Assembly: GCA_947493585.1 (NCBI GenBank)
Contig: CANLRI010000001.1
Location: 1,550,001 to 1,614,000, forward strand
DNA from: an uncultured Planococcus sp.
GTDB lineage: Bacteria; Bacillota; Bacilli; Bacillales_A; Planococcaceae
Direction: 5' to 3'
DNA length: 64,000 bases
Shown piece after piece: positions 48,599 to 56,904 of this stretch. The notes below the pieces were generated by a model, which saw only the letters and a program-made list of their open reading frames with translations, had not been told where the DNA came from and searched no databases. Numbering within the stretch: the first letter of the stretch is position 1; the number at the start of each line of letters is the position of its first letter. Made by a program: the position numbers and the translations under genes.

Positions 48599-49129
48599 AT
48601 GAAGACAGAAAAAGCGACATTTGCCGGCGGCTGTTTTTGGTGCATGGTGCAGCCTTTTGATTCACTCGAAGGCATCGAAGCGGTCGTCAGTGGATATACA
48701 GGCGGCGATTTGCCGAATCCGACGTATGAGCAAGTCTGTACAAACGTGACCGGCCACCGGGAAGCGGTTGAAATCACTTTCCAGCCAGAACTTTATCCTT
48801 ACGAACGTCTGCTTGAAGTGTATTGGTCCCAGATTGACCCGACTGATGCTGGCGGCCAGTTTTTTGACCGCGGCGACTCCTACAAAACCGCCATTTATTA
48901 CCATACGGAAGAACAGCGGATTGCTGCGGAGCAATCTAAACAGCAATTGGAGCAATCGGGCAAGTTCACGAAACCGATAGCCACGGATATTTTGCCAGCA
49001 AAAGAATTTTATCCGGCTGAAACCTATCATCAAGATTATTACCAGAAAAACCCAACACATTATAACCGTTATGCGACTGGATCCGGTCGCAAAGCATTTA
49101 TCCAAAATCATTGGGGGGAATCGAAATGA
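48599..49129 (+). CDS. msrA: Peptide-methionine (S)-S-oxide reductase MsrA
   Basis: A 176-residue enzyme that repairs methionine S-sulfoxide in proteins. The N-terminal GGCFWC motif has the catalytic Cys12 and a second Cys15. [25 protein letters not shown] and [12 protein letters not shown] are the other family blocks. ATG 48599, just after GAGGAGGAG, is preferred over an upstream in-frame start at 48584 that lies over the ribosome binding site. It overlaps msrB by 4 bases. Confidence 0.94.
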   Translation: MKTEKATFAGGCFWCMVQPFDSLEGIEAVVSGYTGGDLPNPTYEQVCTNVTGHREAVEITFQPELYPYERLLEVYWSQIDPTDAGGQFFDRGDSYKTAIYYHTEEQRIAAEQSKQQLEQSGKFTKPIATDILPAKEFYPAETYHQDYYQKNPTHYNRYATGSGRKAFIQNHWGESK

Positions 49130-49551
49130 AAGACGATTTGAAAGCGAAATTGACGCCGATGCAATACCACGTCACGCAGGAAAACGGCACGGAGCCGCCG
49201 TTTCAAGGCGAATTCGACCAGCATTTCGAAGAAGGCATCTATGTTGATATCGTTTCCGGCAAACCTTTGTTCAGCTCGAAAGACAAATTTGACGCTCATT
49301 GCGGATGGCCAAGTTTTGCCAAACCGATTGAAAGCGAAGAAGTCAAAGAAAGCTTTGATACGAGCCATGGCATGAGACGGACCGAAGTGCGCTCTGCTTC
49401 TGCCGATTCGCATCTCGGGCATTTGTTCCCGGACGGGCCATCTGAACTTGGCGGCTTGCGCTATTGCATCAACTCCGCAGCATTGCGTTTTGTTCCGAAA
49501 GACCAATTGGAACAGCAAGGTTATAGCGAGTACGTGCAATTATTTGAATAA
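49126..49551 (+). CDS. msrB: Peptide-methionine (R)-S-oxide reductase MsrB
   Basis: A 141-residue partner of MsrA that repairs the R-sulfoxide. Blocks are [21 protein letters not shown] and the C-terminal [13 protein letters not shown] with the catalytic Cys. The paired CxxC zinc motifs of other MsrB proteins are absent. The start is ATG 49126, overlapping the msrA stop and following GGGGGGAA; an earlier in-frame start at 49111 is less likely. Confidence 0.94.
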   Translation: MKDDLKAKLTPMQYHVTQENGTEPPFQGEFDQHFEEGIYVDIVSGKPLFSSKDKFDAHCGWPSFAKPIESEEVKESFDTSHGMRRTEVRSASADSHLGHLFPDGPSELGGLRYCINSAALRFVPKDQLEQQGYSEYVQLFE

Positions 49552-49556
49552 TAGGG

Positions 49557-49583
49557 CAGCCTGGACTTCGGTCCGGGCTTTTT
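49557..49583 (+). terminator. Intrinsic terminator after msrB
   Basis: Stem AGCCTGGAC / GTCCGGGCT with loop TTCG and T5. Confidence 0.85.
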
Positions 49584-49603
49584 GCTGAAAGGAGGGGCCA
49601 GCT

Positions 49604-49819
49604 ATAGAGCGCTCATTTTATCAATTTGCATTGAAATACCGAGGCAAGCTGGTACAGGATGACTATTCCCTATTTGCCGAGGCGATGTTTTTGGATCACA
49701 GCTTTCCAAAAACGAGCAAGGATTTTCAGGAAATTTCACAATATGTCGAAGAAAAAGCGCATCCCGTTCTCCAAGCTTCCACATTCGACCGGATGTGGGA
49801 AGAATACGAGACAGGTTGA
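49604..49819 (+). CDS. yozE: YozE family protein with apparent ATA start
   Basis: A 71-residue SAM-like helical protein. Residues ERSFYQFALKYR and FLDHSFPKTSKDFQEISQYVEE match the YozE family (B. subtilis YozE starts MKSFYHYLLKYR as I remember). No ATG, GTG or TTG lies in frame between the upstream stop (TGA at 49586-49588) and this N-terminus. The codon at 49604 is ATA, 8 bases after GGAGG (49591-49595). A TTG at 49631 would remove the conserved SFYQF segment. Start and length are therefore uncertain; the gene itself is secure. Function unknown. Confidence 0.8.
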   Translation: MERSFYQFALKYRGKLVQDDYSLFAEAMFLDHSFPKTSKDFQEISQYVEEKAHPVLQASTFDRMWEEYETG

Positions 49820-49828
49820 GGCTCTTCA

Positions 49829-49857
49829 TTGCACTTGGCGAAAAAAAACAGTATGAT
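49829..49857 (+). promoter_or_regulatory. Promoter of deoD
   Basis: TTGCAC at 49829-49834, 17-base spacer, TATGAT at 49852-49857, about 32 bases before the deoD start. Confidence 0.7.
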
Positions 49858-49888
49858 TAAATCGACTAAAATAAAGTGAGGTTTTATG

Positions 49889-50593
49889 ATGAGTGTCCAC
49901 ATTAATGCTAAAAAAGGCGATATCGCCGATACTATTCTGCTTCCTGGAGACCCGCTTCGCGCGAAATACATCGCGGAAACATTCCTAGAAGACGTAACAT
50001 TGTATAACGAAGTCCGCAATATGTTCGGCTACACGGGTACATACAAAGGCAAACGCATTTCCGTTCAAGGAACGGGCATGGGTGTCCCGTCGATCTCGAT
50101 CTATGTAACGGAATTAATGCAGGAATACAACGTGCAGAAATTGATCCGCGTCGGCACATGCGGCTCGATCCATAAAGACGTCAAAGTGCGCGATGTTATT
50201 CTTGCACAGGCAGCTTCAACGGATTCGAAAATGAACGACATCATTTTCAACGGCATCACGTATGCGCCAATCGCAAACTTCGACTTGCTGCAAAAGGCTT
50301 ATGCAGCCGGCCAGGAAAAAGGCTTGAACTTGCGAGTTGGGAACGTATTCACAGAAGACGTTTTCTACAACGAGCACGCAGAACACGAAAAATGGGCTCA
50401 GTACGGGATTCTTGGACTTGAGATGGAATCTTCCGCATTGTACACACTGGCAGCGAAATTTGGCCGCAAAGCACTATCGATCTTGACAGTCAGCGACCAT
50501 CTGTTGACGGGTGAAGTGACTTCTGCAGAAGAACGCCAAACAACTTTCAACGATATGATTGTTGTGGCATTGGACGCAGCGATCCAAGACTAA
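49889..50593 (+). CDS. deoD: Purine nucleoside phosphorylase DeoD-type
   Basis: A 234-residue phosphorylase that splits purine nucleosides into base and (deoxy)ribose 1-phosphate. Family blocks are [37 protein letters not shown] (phosphate site) and [12 protein letters not shown], plus the catalytic Asp of SDHL. The hexameric DeoD length fits. ATG 49889 gives [14 protein letters not shown], matching B. subtilis DeoD, and is better spaced from GTGAGG than ATG 49886. Confidence 0.95.
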   Translation: MSVHINAKKGDIADTILLPGDPLRAKYIAETFLEDVTLYNEVRNMFGYTGTYKGKRISVQGTGMGVPSISIYVTELMQEYNVQKLIRVGTCGSIHKDVKVRDVILAQAASTDSKMNDIIFNGITYAPIANFDLLQKAYAAGQEKGLNLRVGNVFTEDVFYNEHAEHEKWAQYGILGLEMESSALYTLAAKFGRKALSILTVSDHLLTGEVTSAEERQTTFNDMIVVALDAAIQD

Positions 50594-50598
50594 CAGGA

Positions 50599-50630
50599 AA
50601 AAAGACTGTCGAGGCAGTCTTTTTCTTTTA
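50599..50630 (+). terminator. Intrinsic terminator after deoD
   Basis: Stem AAAGACTG / CAGTCTTT around TCGAGG, then T-rich. Confidence 0.85.
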
Positions 50631-50697
50631 ACCCCGCCAAGTTTCCGGAGAATCTTTGAAACTTGTTGTCAGGTGAATGAAGAAAGTGGTGAAACAT

Positions 50698-52227
50698 ATG
50701 GACGAAAAGCGACCGGGCGAAGAACAGCAACCCGAAGCGCAGGCGGCAGAGGAACCAAAGTCGCATTTTATTCGAATGAAGACCTTCTATTTCATCATGC
50801 TCGTCTTTTTCTTGATTATCGCGACAGCGGGCATCACCGTTTTCGCTTTAACTTTCGGAGAAGATAAAGCAGTGGAAGTGAACAGTCCTGAGCGCCAGGA
50901 ATTCCAGAAATTATACTCTGCTTACGATCAAATAGAAGCACAGTATTTTGAGGAAGTAGAGGAAGAAGACTTGATCAACGGTGCCATCAACGGCATGGTG
51001 GATGCGCTTGGCGACCCGTATTCCGACTATATGGATGAAAACGAGGCTGCCCAGTTCATGGAAGGCATTTCATCCAGCTTTGAAGGAATCGGCGCAGAAG
51101 TCCAAGAGCGCAATGGCTATGTAACGGTTGTTTCACCGATCAAGAACTCTCCGGCTGAAAAAGCAGGTGTCTTGCCGAACGACCAGATATTGGAAGTTGA
51201 CGGCGAAAGCATACAAGGATTTTCTACAACCGAAGCGGTCATGTTGATCCGTGGGGAAAAAGGAACCGAAGTGACTTTGACGATCCAGCGCGGCGAAAAT
51301 GCTGACCCGATCGAGATCACGATCGTCCGTGACGAGATCCCGATTGAAACGGTGTATGCGGAAATGGTCAATGACCAAGTCGCCCACATCAATATTACAA
51401 GTTTCTCTGAGGACACTTATGATGAACTGCAGGAAGCCATCGCTGACATGGAAGAACAAGGCATGGAAGCAGCAGTCCTCGATGTGCGCCAGAATCCAGG
51501 CGGCTTATTGAATACGGCGCTTGATATTTCCAACCTCTTTATTGAAGAGGGCAAGGAAATGTTCGAAGTGCAAGCAAAAGGTGAAGAGCCGGAAGTGTAT
51601 CTCGCTACAGGCGGCGATAAACTGGATATTCCGGTGACCTTGCTGATCGATGGAGGCAGTGCATCGGCTTCTGAGATTTTGGCAGGAGCGATGAGCGAAT
51701 CCGCGGATGTTACCTTAGTCGGAGAGAAAACCTTCGGGAAAGGGACCGTCCAAACAGCGAATGACCTTTCGGATGGCTCGAACTTGAAGTTCACGACCGC
51801 TAAATGGTTAACGCCGGATGGCAATTGGATCCACGAAGAAGGCATCGAGCCGGATGAAGTGGTTCCATATCCAGAATATGCATCCCTGCCGTTCCTTGAT
51901 CCGTCAGTCGAATTGAAAGATGGCAGCATATCCGAACAAGTGCAAACTGCAGAGAAAATGTTGGATGCACTCGGTTATGAAGTCGGCGAAATCGACGGCG
52001 TGTTCGAAGAAGAGATGGAGCAGGCCGTAACTGAATTCCAGGAAGCGAACGATCTGGAAACGGACGGTGTATTGACCGAAGACACGACGTATGCGGTCAT
52101 GGACCAATTGCGCGAAAAGATCAATACGGAAGATCCTCAGCTCCAGGAAGCAACAGATATCCTGATGGAGCAGGCTGGCTTAGCAACGGAAGAACCGGCT
52201 GAAGAAGAAGCCGATACAGAAGAATAA
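50698..52227 (+). CDS. Carboxy-terminal processing protease (S41), CtpA/CtpB type
   Basis: A 509-residue membrane-anchored serine protease. After a charged cytoplasmic tail comes a TM helix (about 29-51), then a PDZ domain (about 115-200, NSPAEKAGVLPNDQILEVDG). The S41 catalytic domain follows, with GGSASASEILAGA (catalytic Ser) and GEKTFGKGTVQ (catalytic Lys). A peptidoglycan-binding domain (about 420-480, LGYEVGEIDGVFEEEMEQAV) and an acidic tail complete it. The start is ATG 50698 after AAGTGGTG; ATG 50677 would have its ribosome binding site too close. Substrates are unknown; B. subtilis CtpA/CtpB are relatives. Confidence 0.92.
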   Translation: MDEKRPGEEQQPEAQAAEEPKSHFIRMKTFYFIMLVFFLIIATAGITVFALTFGEDKAVEVNSPERQEFQKLYSAYDQIEAQYFEEVEEEDLINGAINGMVDALGDPYSDYMDENEAAQFMEGISSSFEGIGAEVQERNGYVTVVSPIKNSPAEKAGVLPNDQILEVDGESIQGFSTTEAVMLIRGEKGTEVTLTIQRGENADPIEITIVRDEIPIETVYAEMVNDQVAHINITSFSEDTYDELQEAIADMEEQGMEAAVLDVRQNPGGLLNTALDISNLFIEEGKEMFEVQAKGEEPEVYLATGGDKLDIPVTLLIDGGSASASEILAGAMSESADVTLVGEKTFGKGTVQTANDLSDGSNLKFTTAKWLTPDGNWIHEEGIEPDEVVPYPEYASLPFLDPSVELKDGSISEQVQTAEKMLDALGYEVGEIDGVFEEEMEQAVTEFQEANDLETDGVLTEDTTYAVMDQLREKINTEDPQLQEATDILMEQAGLATEEPAEEEADTEE

Positions 52228-52234
52228 GTTTGTT

Positions 52235-52265
52235 GAAAAGGCCCGCTTCCGGCGGGCCTTTTCTT
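52235..52265 (+). terminator. Intrinsic terminator after the S41 protease gene
   Basis: Stem GAAAAGGCCCGC / GCGGGCCTTTTC with loop TTCCG. Confidence 0.9.
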
Positions 52266-52290
52266 GCATAAGGAGAGAAAGGGTGAGTTG

Positions 52291-53172
52291 ATGGTTGATG
52301 TGTATTTGTTCAGCGGATTTCTCGGCAGCGGGAAAACGACCTTGCTGAAGAAGATGATTATGGAATTTAAAGAAAAAGGCTTGAAGCCGGCAGTGTTCAT
52401 GAATGAACTCGGATCGATGAATTTCGATTCCGAAGAAGTCGGGGACGGGGTGCCGCTTAAGGAAATCCTGGATGGCTGCATTTGCTGCAGCGGCTCGGAA
52501 AAATCGGAAGCGCAGATCCAGACTTTGCTCGCGGAGTCGGAATTTGATGTGTTGCTGATTGAAACGACAGGAGCGGCACATCCTGTCGAAGCGCTCGACG
52601 CGATATTTTCGCCGCTGTTCGCGGAGCGCTTGAACTTCCGCGGCATTGTCACAGTGGCGGACAGCAAACGCTTTTTAGAGCGCCAGCAATTGTCTCCGCA
52701 AATTCGCTCGCTGTTCATCGAACAGATTCGCCATGCTGATTTACTATTGGCCAACAAAACCGATTTGCTGAGCGAATCGGAACAAAGCCAGGCGATTTTT
52801 GAGATCCAGCAAATCAATCCGACGGCGCGTATCGTCCAGACGGTCCATGCCAAAGTGCCGCTAAAATTGCTTGAATCCATCAGCCCCGCAGAGCGTGGGC
52901 CTGTCGAACAGGCACCGGTGTCAAAATTGAATTTGCAGACGAAGATCGTGTCATTTGATGAGCCAATCGAACGGGAAGCGTTTGAGGAATGGCTGCGCAA
53001 TTTGCCGGATACGGTCTACCGCATCAAAGGCTATCTTACGCTCTCAGGCCATAGCTATCCGCATTCTTTCCAGTACGCTTACGGCATGGTGCAATGGCTG
53101 CCAGAATACATGAAGCTGCGCAACCAGATTGTGCTGATCGGTGAAAACCTTGAGGAGCTGGCAATGCCATGA
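52291..53172 (+). CDS. COG0523 (CobW/YjiA-like) GTPase, metal-chaperone type
   Basis: A 293-residue G3E GTPase. The P-loop is SGFLGSGKTT (about 8-17). The Cx(C)C metal motif is DGCICCSG (Cys63, Cys65, Cys66), Walker B-like residues are in VLLIETTGAAHP and the base specificity is in LANKTD. The C-terminal CobW domain ends RNQIVLIGENLEELAMP. Members insert or deliver Zn, Co or Ni; B. subtilis ZagA (YciC) is a zinc-related example. No Zur-like palindrome was recognised in the short leader. The ATG at 52291 follows AAAGGGTGAG. It overlaps the next small gene by 4 bases. Confidence 0.88.
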   Translation: MVDVYLFSGFLGSGKTTLLKKMIMEFKEKGLKPAVFMNELGSMNFDSEEVGDGVPLKEILDGCICCSGSEKSEAQIQTLLAESEFDVLLIETTGAAHPVEALDAIFSPLFAERLNFRGIVTVADSKRFLERQQLSPQIRSLFIEQIRHADLLLANKTDLLSESEQSQAIFEIQQINPTARIVQTVHAKVPLKLLESISPAERGPVEQAPVSKLNLQTKIVSFDEPIEREAFEEWLRNLPDTVYRIKGYLTLSGHSYPHSFQYAYGMVQWLPEYMKLRNQIVLIGENLEELAMP

Positions 53173-53408
53173 TCGAGGCGTATAAACGGCTATGGCCAGA
53201 CCGGCAAGGCGTCCAGCGCATCACGACGCAAGACGAGTTGGAGACAAGCATACGCGTAGAACTGAACGACGAATTGACCCATCCACGCGTCCGTAAATCA
53301 GTGGAAGAAAAGCTGGAGTTGGCGGTCGAACGGATTGGGGAGTCGGCGCTTACGGAAGATGAAAAAACAAAATTAATCCAGCTATATAAAAAACTTGCCG
53401 CTCATTGA
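53169..53408 (+). CDS. Small protein coupled to the COG0523 GTPase
   Basis: A 79-residue, mostly helical and charged protein (EEKLELAVERIGESALTEDEK) without Cys or membrane segment. It has no recognised family. Its ATG overlaps the GTPase stop (ATGA), which suggests co-translation and possibly a joint role. A perfect palindrome CTTGCCGCTCA/TGAGCGGCAAG overlaps its stop codon (53394-53416). Confidence 0.65.
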   Translation: MIEAYKRLWPDRQGVQRITTQDELETSIRVELNDELTHPRVRKSVEEKLELAVERIGESALTEDEKTKLIQLYKKLAAH

Positions 53409-53423
53409 GCGGCAAGCTGTTCA

Positions 53424-53458
53424 GGCTACCGGGAATGCTCCGGTAGCTTTTTTTTTTA
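53424..53458. terminator. Strong intrinsic terminator
   Basis: Stem GCTACCGG / CCGGTAGC around GAATGCT, then T10. It ends the GTPase operon and faces the minus-strand hydrolase gene. Confidence 0.93.
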
Positions 53459-53465
53459 TAAATTA

Positions 53466-54026
53466 TCAGTTTCCACTCTCTGTTTTTCTGATTTCCGAGA
53501 CAAGCCCGCTTATCCCATTTGGGAACAGGTGATCATTTCCGGGAAGTTTTCTCAATGTCGCATTCGACAGTTTCTCTGAGTATTTTTGTGAATGGCTGAA
53601 AGGGACAATGGGATCGCCAGCGCTATGGAAAAGAACGACTTCCGGTAAGGGCTCAATATGAGAACCAAAATCCTTTTCCAGTAAAAACTCTTCGACTGCC
53701 CATTGCGAATTGATTTCCCAATACGGTGCTGCGACAGCGATGATTTTAGCAAATGACTTTCGAGGAGCTTGTTCTGATAAAAATTTAAACAAAACCGAAC
53801 CTCCGAGTGAGTGGGTTACCACAATTGCGCCATCGTTCAATGATTCGATTTCTTTTTTTAATACGTGTTTCCAAGGCAAGTAATGCGGGTCTTCAGGATG
53901 AGGCATTTTTGGTGCAATTACCTGGAATTCGGCGTCTAATTGTTGCTTCAAATATTGCAACAGCCCCGAACTGCCTTCTTGCTCTCCTTGTGGGCCGGCA
54001 CTATGGATGAATAAAACATGTTTCAT
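53466..54026 (-). CDS. Alpha/beta hydrolase (RBBP9-like/YdeN type)
   Basis: A 186-residue serine hydrolase. The start is ATG 54024-54026, 7-8 bases from GGGAGGC; earlier in-frame codons to 54065 lack family similarity. The nucleophile elbow is VVTHSLGGSVLFKFL, the catalytic Asp is in FHSAGDPIVPFSHS, and the His is in GNDHLFPNG. Small size and lack of a cap domain fit the RBBP9/YdeN group. Substrate unknown. On the minus strand, alone, closed by the terminator at 53424. Confidence 0.87.
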   Translation of the reverse strand: MKHVLFIHSAGPQGEQEGSSGLLQYLKQQLDAEFQVIAPKMPHPEDPHYLPWKHVLKKEIESLNDGAIVVTHSLGGSVLFKFLSEQAPRKSFAKIIAVAAPYWEINSQWAVEEFLLEKDFGSHIEPLPEVVLFHSAGDPIVPFSHSQKYSEKLSNATLRKLPGNDHLFPNGISGLVSEIRKTESGN

Positions 54027-54193
54027 TAGTTGAGCCTCCCGTCGTTTGATGTCGACTGCATTCAACCGCTAAAGGTAGTTTACTTTATTAATTCTCCGAT
54101 CCAGCGCTTTTAAAACACAGCTATCTGTTTTAACCTTAAGAAATCCGCTCAGTTGTATTTATCTCAAATTCTATCAAATAACTGGCCCGTCCA

Positions 54194-54261
54194 ATAAAAA
54201 ACACCTTTGCACTGAGTGGCTGGTATTTTCATACCCGATTTTCAGTGAAAGGTGTTTTTTT
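54194..54261. terminator. Long bidirectional hairpin downstream of the MATE gene
   Basis: Two arms of about 30 bases. The left begins AAAAAACACCTTTGCACTGA and the right ends with TCAGTGAAAGGTGTTTTTTT. The loop side GGTAT-TTTC-ATACC also pairs. It lies in the 319-base gap between the hydrolase start and the MATE stop. The remainder of the gap (54027-54193 and 54262-54345) shows no gene. Confidence 0.75.
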
Positions 54262-54345
54262 ATCTTATAGATATAGGCAGTGACAGAGCGATTCGATGGC
54301 TTTGATCTGACCTTGATGCTTCTAACCTTTTGCCACTGCGATTTA

Positions 54346-55695
54346 TCAGTGGTCAGCCAGTTTTTTCTGGATGATCAATAAGCGGATCGATAAAGTGATG
54401 GCGCCTGCTGTGAGTCCAACGATCAGTCCGACCCAATAGCCGAATGCGCCGAGGTCAGTGAACGTAGCGAACAGGTAACCAGAAGGCAGTCCAATCACCC
54501 AATAGGAAATGAGCGCCATAATGAACGTAATGTTGACGTCCTTATAGCCCCGGAGCGCCCCTTGCACCGGAGCTTGTACGGCGTCCGATACTTGGAACAG
54601 AGCAGCGAAGATCAGGAACTGGACCGCGAGCCCGATGACAGCAGGGTCGGATGAGTACAACGCGGCGATCGGTTCCCGCAGGAAATACAGGATGCCCGAT
54701 GAGATGATACTGAGCGTCACGGCTGCCCCGACACCAAGCCAGCTGTATTGCTTGGCGTGTGACGCGCGTTTCGCCCCGACTTCAAACCCGACCAATATTG
54801 TCGCGCCCATCGAGATGCTGAGCGGCAGCATATAGAGGAGCGAGGCAAAGTTTAAGGCGATCTGGTGGGCAGCGATGGTGATCGTCCCATACACAGACAT
54901 CATGAATGTCACCGCTGAAAAGATACTGGTTTCGGCAAAGATCGAAATGCCGATCGGTACGCCGATGCCCGTAATTTCTTTCCATCTGGTTAAGGAAGGA
55001 CGGGCCCATTTGCGAAAAATCCCGAATGACTTGAACGGTTCATTCATATGGATGATAAACGCGGCAATCGCCAGGACGAGCCAATAGGTAATCGCCGATG
55101 CCATCCCGGCACCCGGACCGCCAAGTTCAGGAAAGCCGAAATTGCCGAAAATCAGCAAATAATTGAAGAACACATTGATCGGCGCCGACATCAAAGTAAT
55201 GAACATTGTCACGCGCGTGGCGCCGAGCGCATCGATATACGAGCGCAACGCATTATACACAAACAGCGGCACTAGCCCCAAGCTCATCGCAAAAATATAG
55301 CGGCTGGCCACATCGTTGACAGCCGGCTCGAGATCCATGAAGCCGAGCAGCCAGTCGATACCGAAGAAGAAAAAAGCGAAGACGATCGCCGCCAGGATGG
55401 CCGCCAAGTAAATACCTTGCTGTACGGCGTCTTTCACGCCATCTTTTTTCTTGGCCCCCATCAATTGTGCTACAATTGGAGTAATGGACATGAGGATGCC
55501 GGCAAGTCCGATATACACCGGAACCCAAAAAGAGGATCCAATCGACACGCCGGCAAGATCCTCGGTCCCGTAGCGGGCGGTCATGTAAATATCGAAAAAA
55601 GTCACCATATACATAGCGACTTGGGTGATGAGAATCGGCAGGACGATTTTCATTAACAATTTGAGTTTTTCTTGAGTCGTTTCTGTTTCGTACAT
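54346..55695 (-). CDS. MATE family efflux transporter
   Basis: A 449-residue membrane protein with about 12 TM helices in two halves. MATE features are ILITQVAMYMVTFFDIYMTARYG, ITPIVAQLMGAKKKDGV and the second-half AHQIALNFASLLYMLPLSISMGATILVGFEVGAKR. Start ATG 55693-55695 is 7 bases from GGGAGGC; the preceding ATG 55699-55701 is too close, and the open frame upstream to 55824 is not coding. MATE proteins export cationic drugs by Na+ or H+ antiport; the substrate is unknown. It is divergent from murG. Confidence 0.93.
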   Translation of the reverse strand: MYETETTQEKLKLLMKIVLPILITQVAMYMVTFFDIYMTARYGTEDLAGVSIGSSFWVPVYIGLAGILMSITPIVAQLMGAKKKDGVKDAVQQGIYLAAILAAIVFAFFFFGIDWLLGFMDLEPAVNDVASRYIFAMSLGLVPLFVYNALRSYIDALGATRVTMFITLMSAPINVFFNYLLIFGNFGFPELGGPGAGMASAITYWLVLAIAAFIIHMNEPFKSFGIFRKWARPSLTRWKEITGIGVPIGISIFAETSIFSAVTFMMSVYGTITIAAHQIALNFASLLYMLPLSISMGATILVGFEVGAKRASHAKQYSWLGVGAAVTLSIISSGILYFLREPIAALYSSDPAVIGLAVQFLIFAALFQVSDAVQAPVQGALRGYKDVNITFIMALISYWVIGLPSGYLFATFTDLGAFGYWVGLIVGLTAGAITLSIRLLIIQKKLADH

Positions 55696-55804
55696 ATACA
55701 TAGCCTCCCAATACACTTGCAATACCAAATAAAACGAGTATATCACACAAACCGTGCAAAGTGATGAAGACACATATGCGCATAGTAGGAGAGTCGGACA
55801 ACAG

Positions 55805-56881
55805 ATGGAAAACAAGACAATCATTTTAACGGGCGGCGGGACAGCTGGCCATGTTTCATTAAATCAGGCAATCATTCCGGAACTGGAAAAACTCGGGTTC
55901 CGCGTTGAATATATTGGCTCCAAAGAGGGGATTGAAAACGAATTGATCCGCGATTCGTATCCGGAGATCACGTATCACGCCATTTCAAGCGGCAAACTGC
56001 GCCGTTATTTCTCCATGAAGAACTTCACGGATCCGTTCCGTGTCGGGGCAGGATTGACGCAAGCCTTAAACATTATCCGCAAAGTGAAGCCGGTCGCAAT
56101 CTTTTCAAAAGGCGGTTTCGTCTCGGTACCGGTCGCGATGGCGGGCCGTTTGGCAGGCGTTCCTGTCATCATTCACGAATCCGATGTCACGCCCGGCCTT
56201 GCGAATAAATTGGCAATTCCCTTTGCGGACCATATCTTTACGGTCTTCAAGGAAACGATGAGCCATGTGCCGAAAGAGAAATCGACTTGCACGGGCTCGG
56301 TCATCCGCAGCGAATTGCTCGACGGCTCAGCCGCGAACGGCAGGGAATTATGCCATTTCGACAATACCCATAAAGTATTGATGATCATGGGCGGAAGCCA
56401 AGGGTCTTCGCTCATCAATGATGCGGTGCGCGAAAACCTGGATACGTTGACGAAGCAATTCAATATCATTCATTTATGTGGAAAAGGCAATATCGATGAT
56501 CGCCTTGAAGGCCACGCACAGTATTGCCAGTTTGAATATGTGACGCATGAATTGTCGCATCTTTTGCATTTGACGGACCTTGTCGTTTCCCGGGCAGGAT
56601 CGAATTCGATCTTTGAATTTTTGGCGTTGAAAAAGCCGATGCTGCTCATTCCTTTATCGAAACAAAAAAGCCGCGGGGACCAGATCTTAAATGCCAATTT
56701 ATTCGAAGCGCAAGGCTTTGCCCATGTGCTTGAGGAAGAACAAGTGAATGCACAAAGCTTCATGGCAGCGATTGAGCGCCTGGTAGCTGAAGAAGAGCAA
56801 TTGATCCACGCAATGACTGAAGCAGAACCGCCGAAAACCGCCTATGAAATGGCGAAATTGGTGGCTGCCCACGCAAAATAA
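55805..56881 (+). CDS. murG: Stand-alone MurG (UDP-GlcNAc:undecaprenyl-PP-MurNAc-pentapeptide transferase)
   Basis: A 358-residue GT28 glycosyltransferase that makes lipid II at the membrane. The N-terminal ILTGGGTAGHVSLNQAI, the middle GGFVSVPVAMAGRLAGVPVIIHESDVTPGLANKL, and the C-terminal VSRAGSNSIFEFLALKKPMLLIPL with KQKSRGDQ are MurG blocks. GGSQGS (GMGGSQGS) replaces the usual VLGGSQGA. It is outside a dcw cluster, as in Staphylococcus, and may be the only murG or a second copy. The ATG at 55805 lies about 12 bases from AGGAGAG. It is followed 23 bases later by dapF. Confidence 0.92.
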   Translation: MENKTIILTGGGTAGHVSLNQAIIPELEKLGFRVEYIGSKEGIENELIRDSYPEITYHAISSGKLRRYFSMKNFTDPFRVGAGLTQALNIIRKVKPVAIFSKGGFVSVPVAMAGRLAGVPVIIHESDVTPGLANKLAIPFADHIFTVFKETMSHVPKEKSTCTGSVIRSELLDGSAANGRELCHFDNTHKVLMIMGGSQGSSLINDAVRENLDTLTKQFNIIHLCGKGNIDDRLEGHAQYCQFEYVTHELSHLLHLTDLVVSRAGSNSIFEFLALKKPMLLIPLSKQKSRGDQILNANLFEAQGFAHVLEEEQVNAQSFMAAIERLVAEEEQLIHAMTEAEPPKTAYEMAKLVAAHAK

Positions 56882-56904
56882 ACTCGAGCTGAAGAGGTGT
56901 CGTT

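Noticed and set aside
53394..53416. Perfect palindrome CTTGCCGCTCA/TGAGCGGCAAG as a regulatory site
   Set aside because: It spans the stop codon just before a strong terminator and is more simply an extra 3' hairpin protecting the mRNA.
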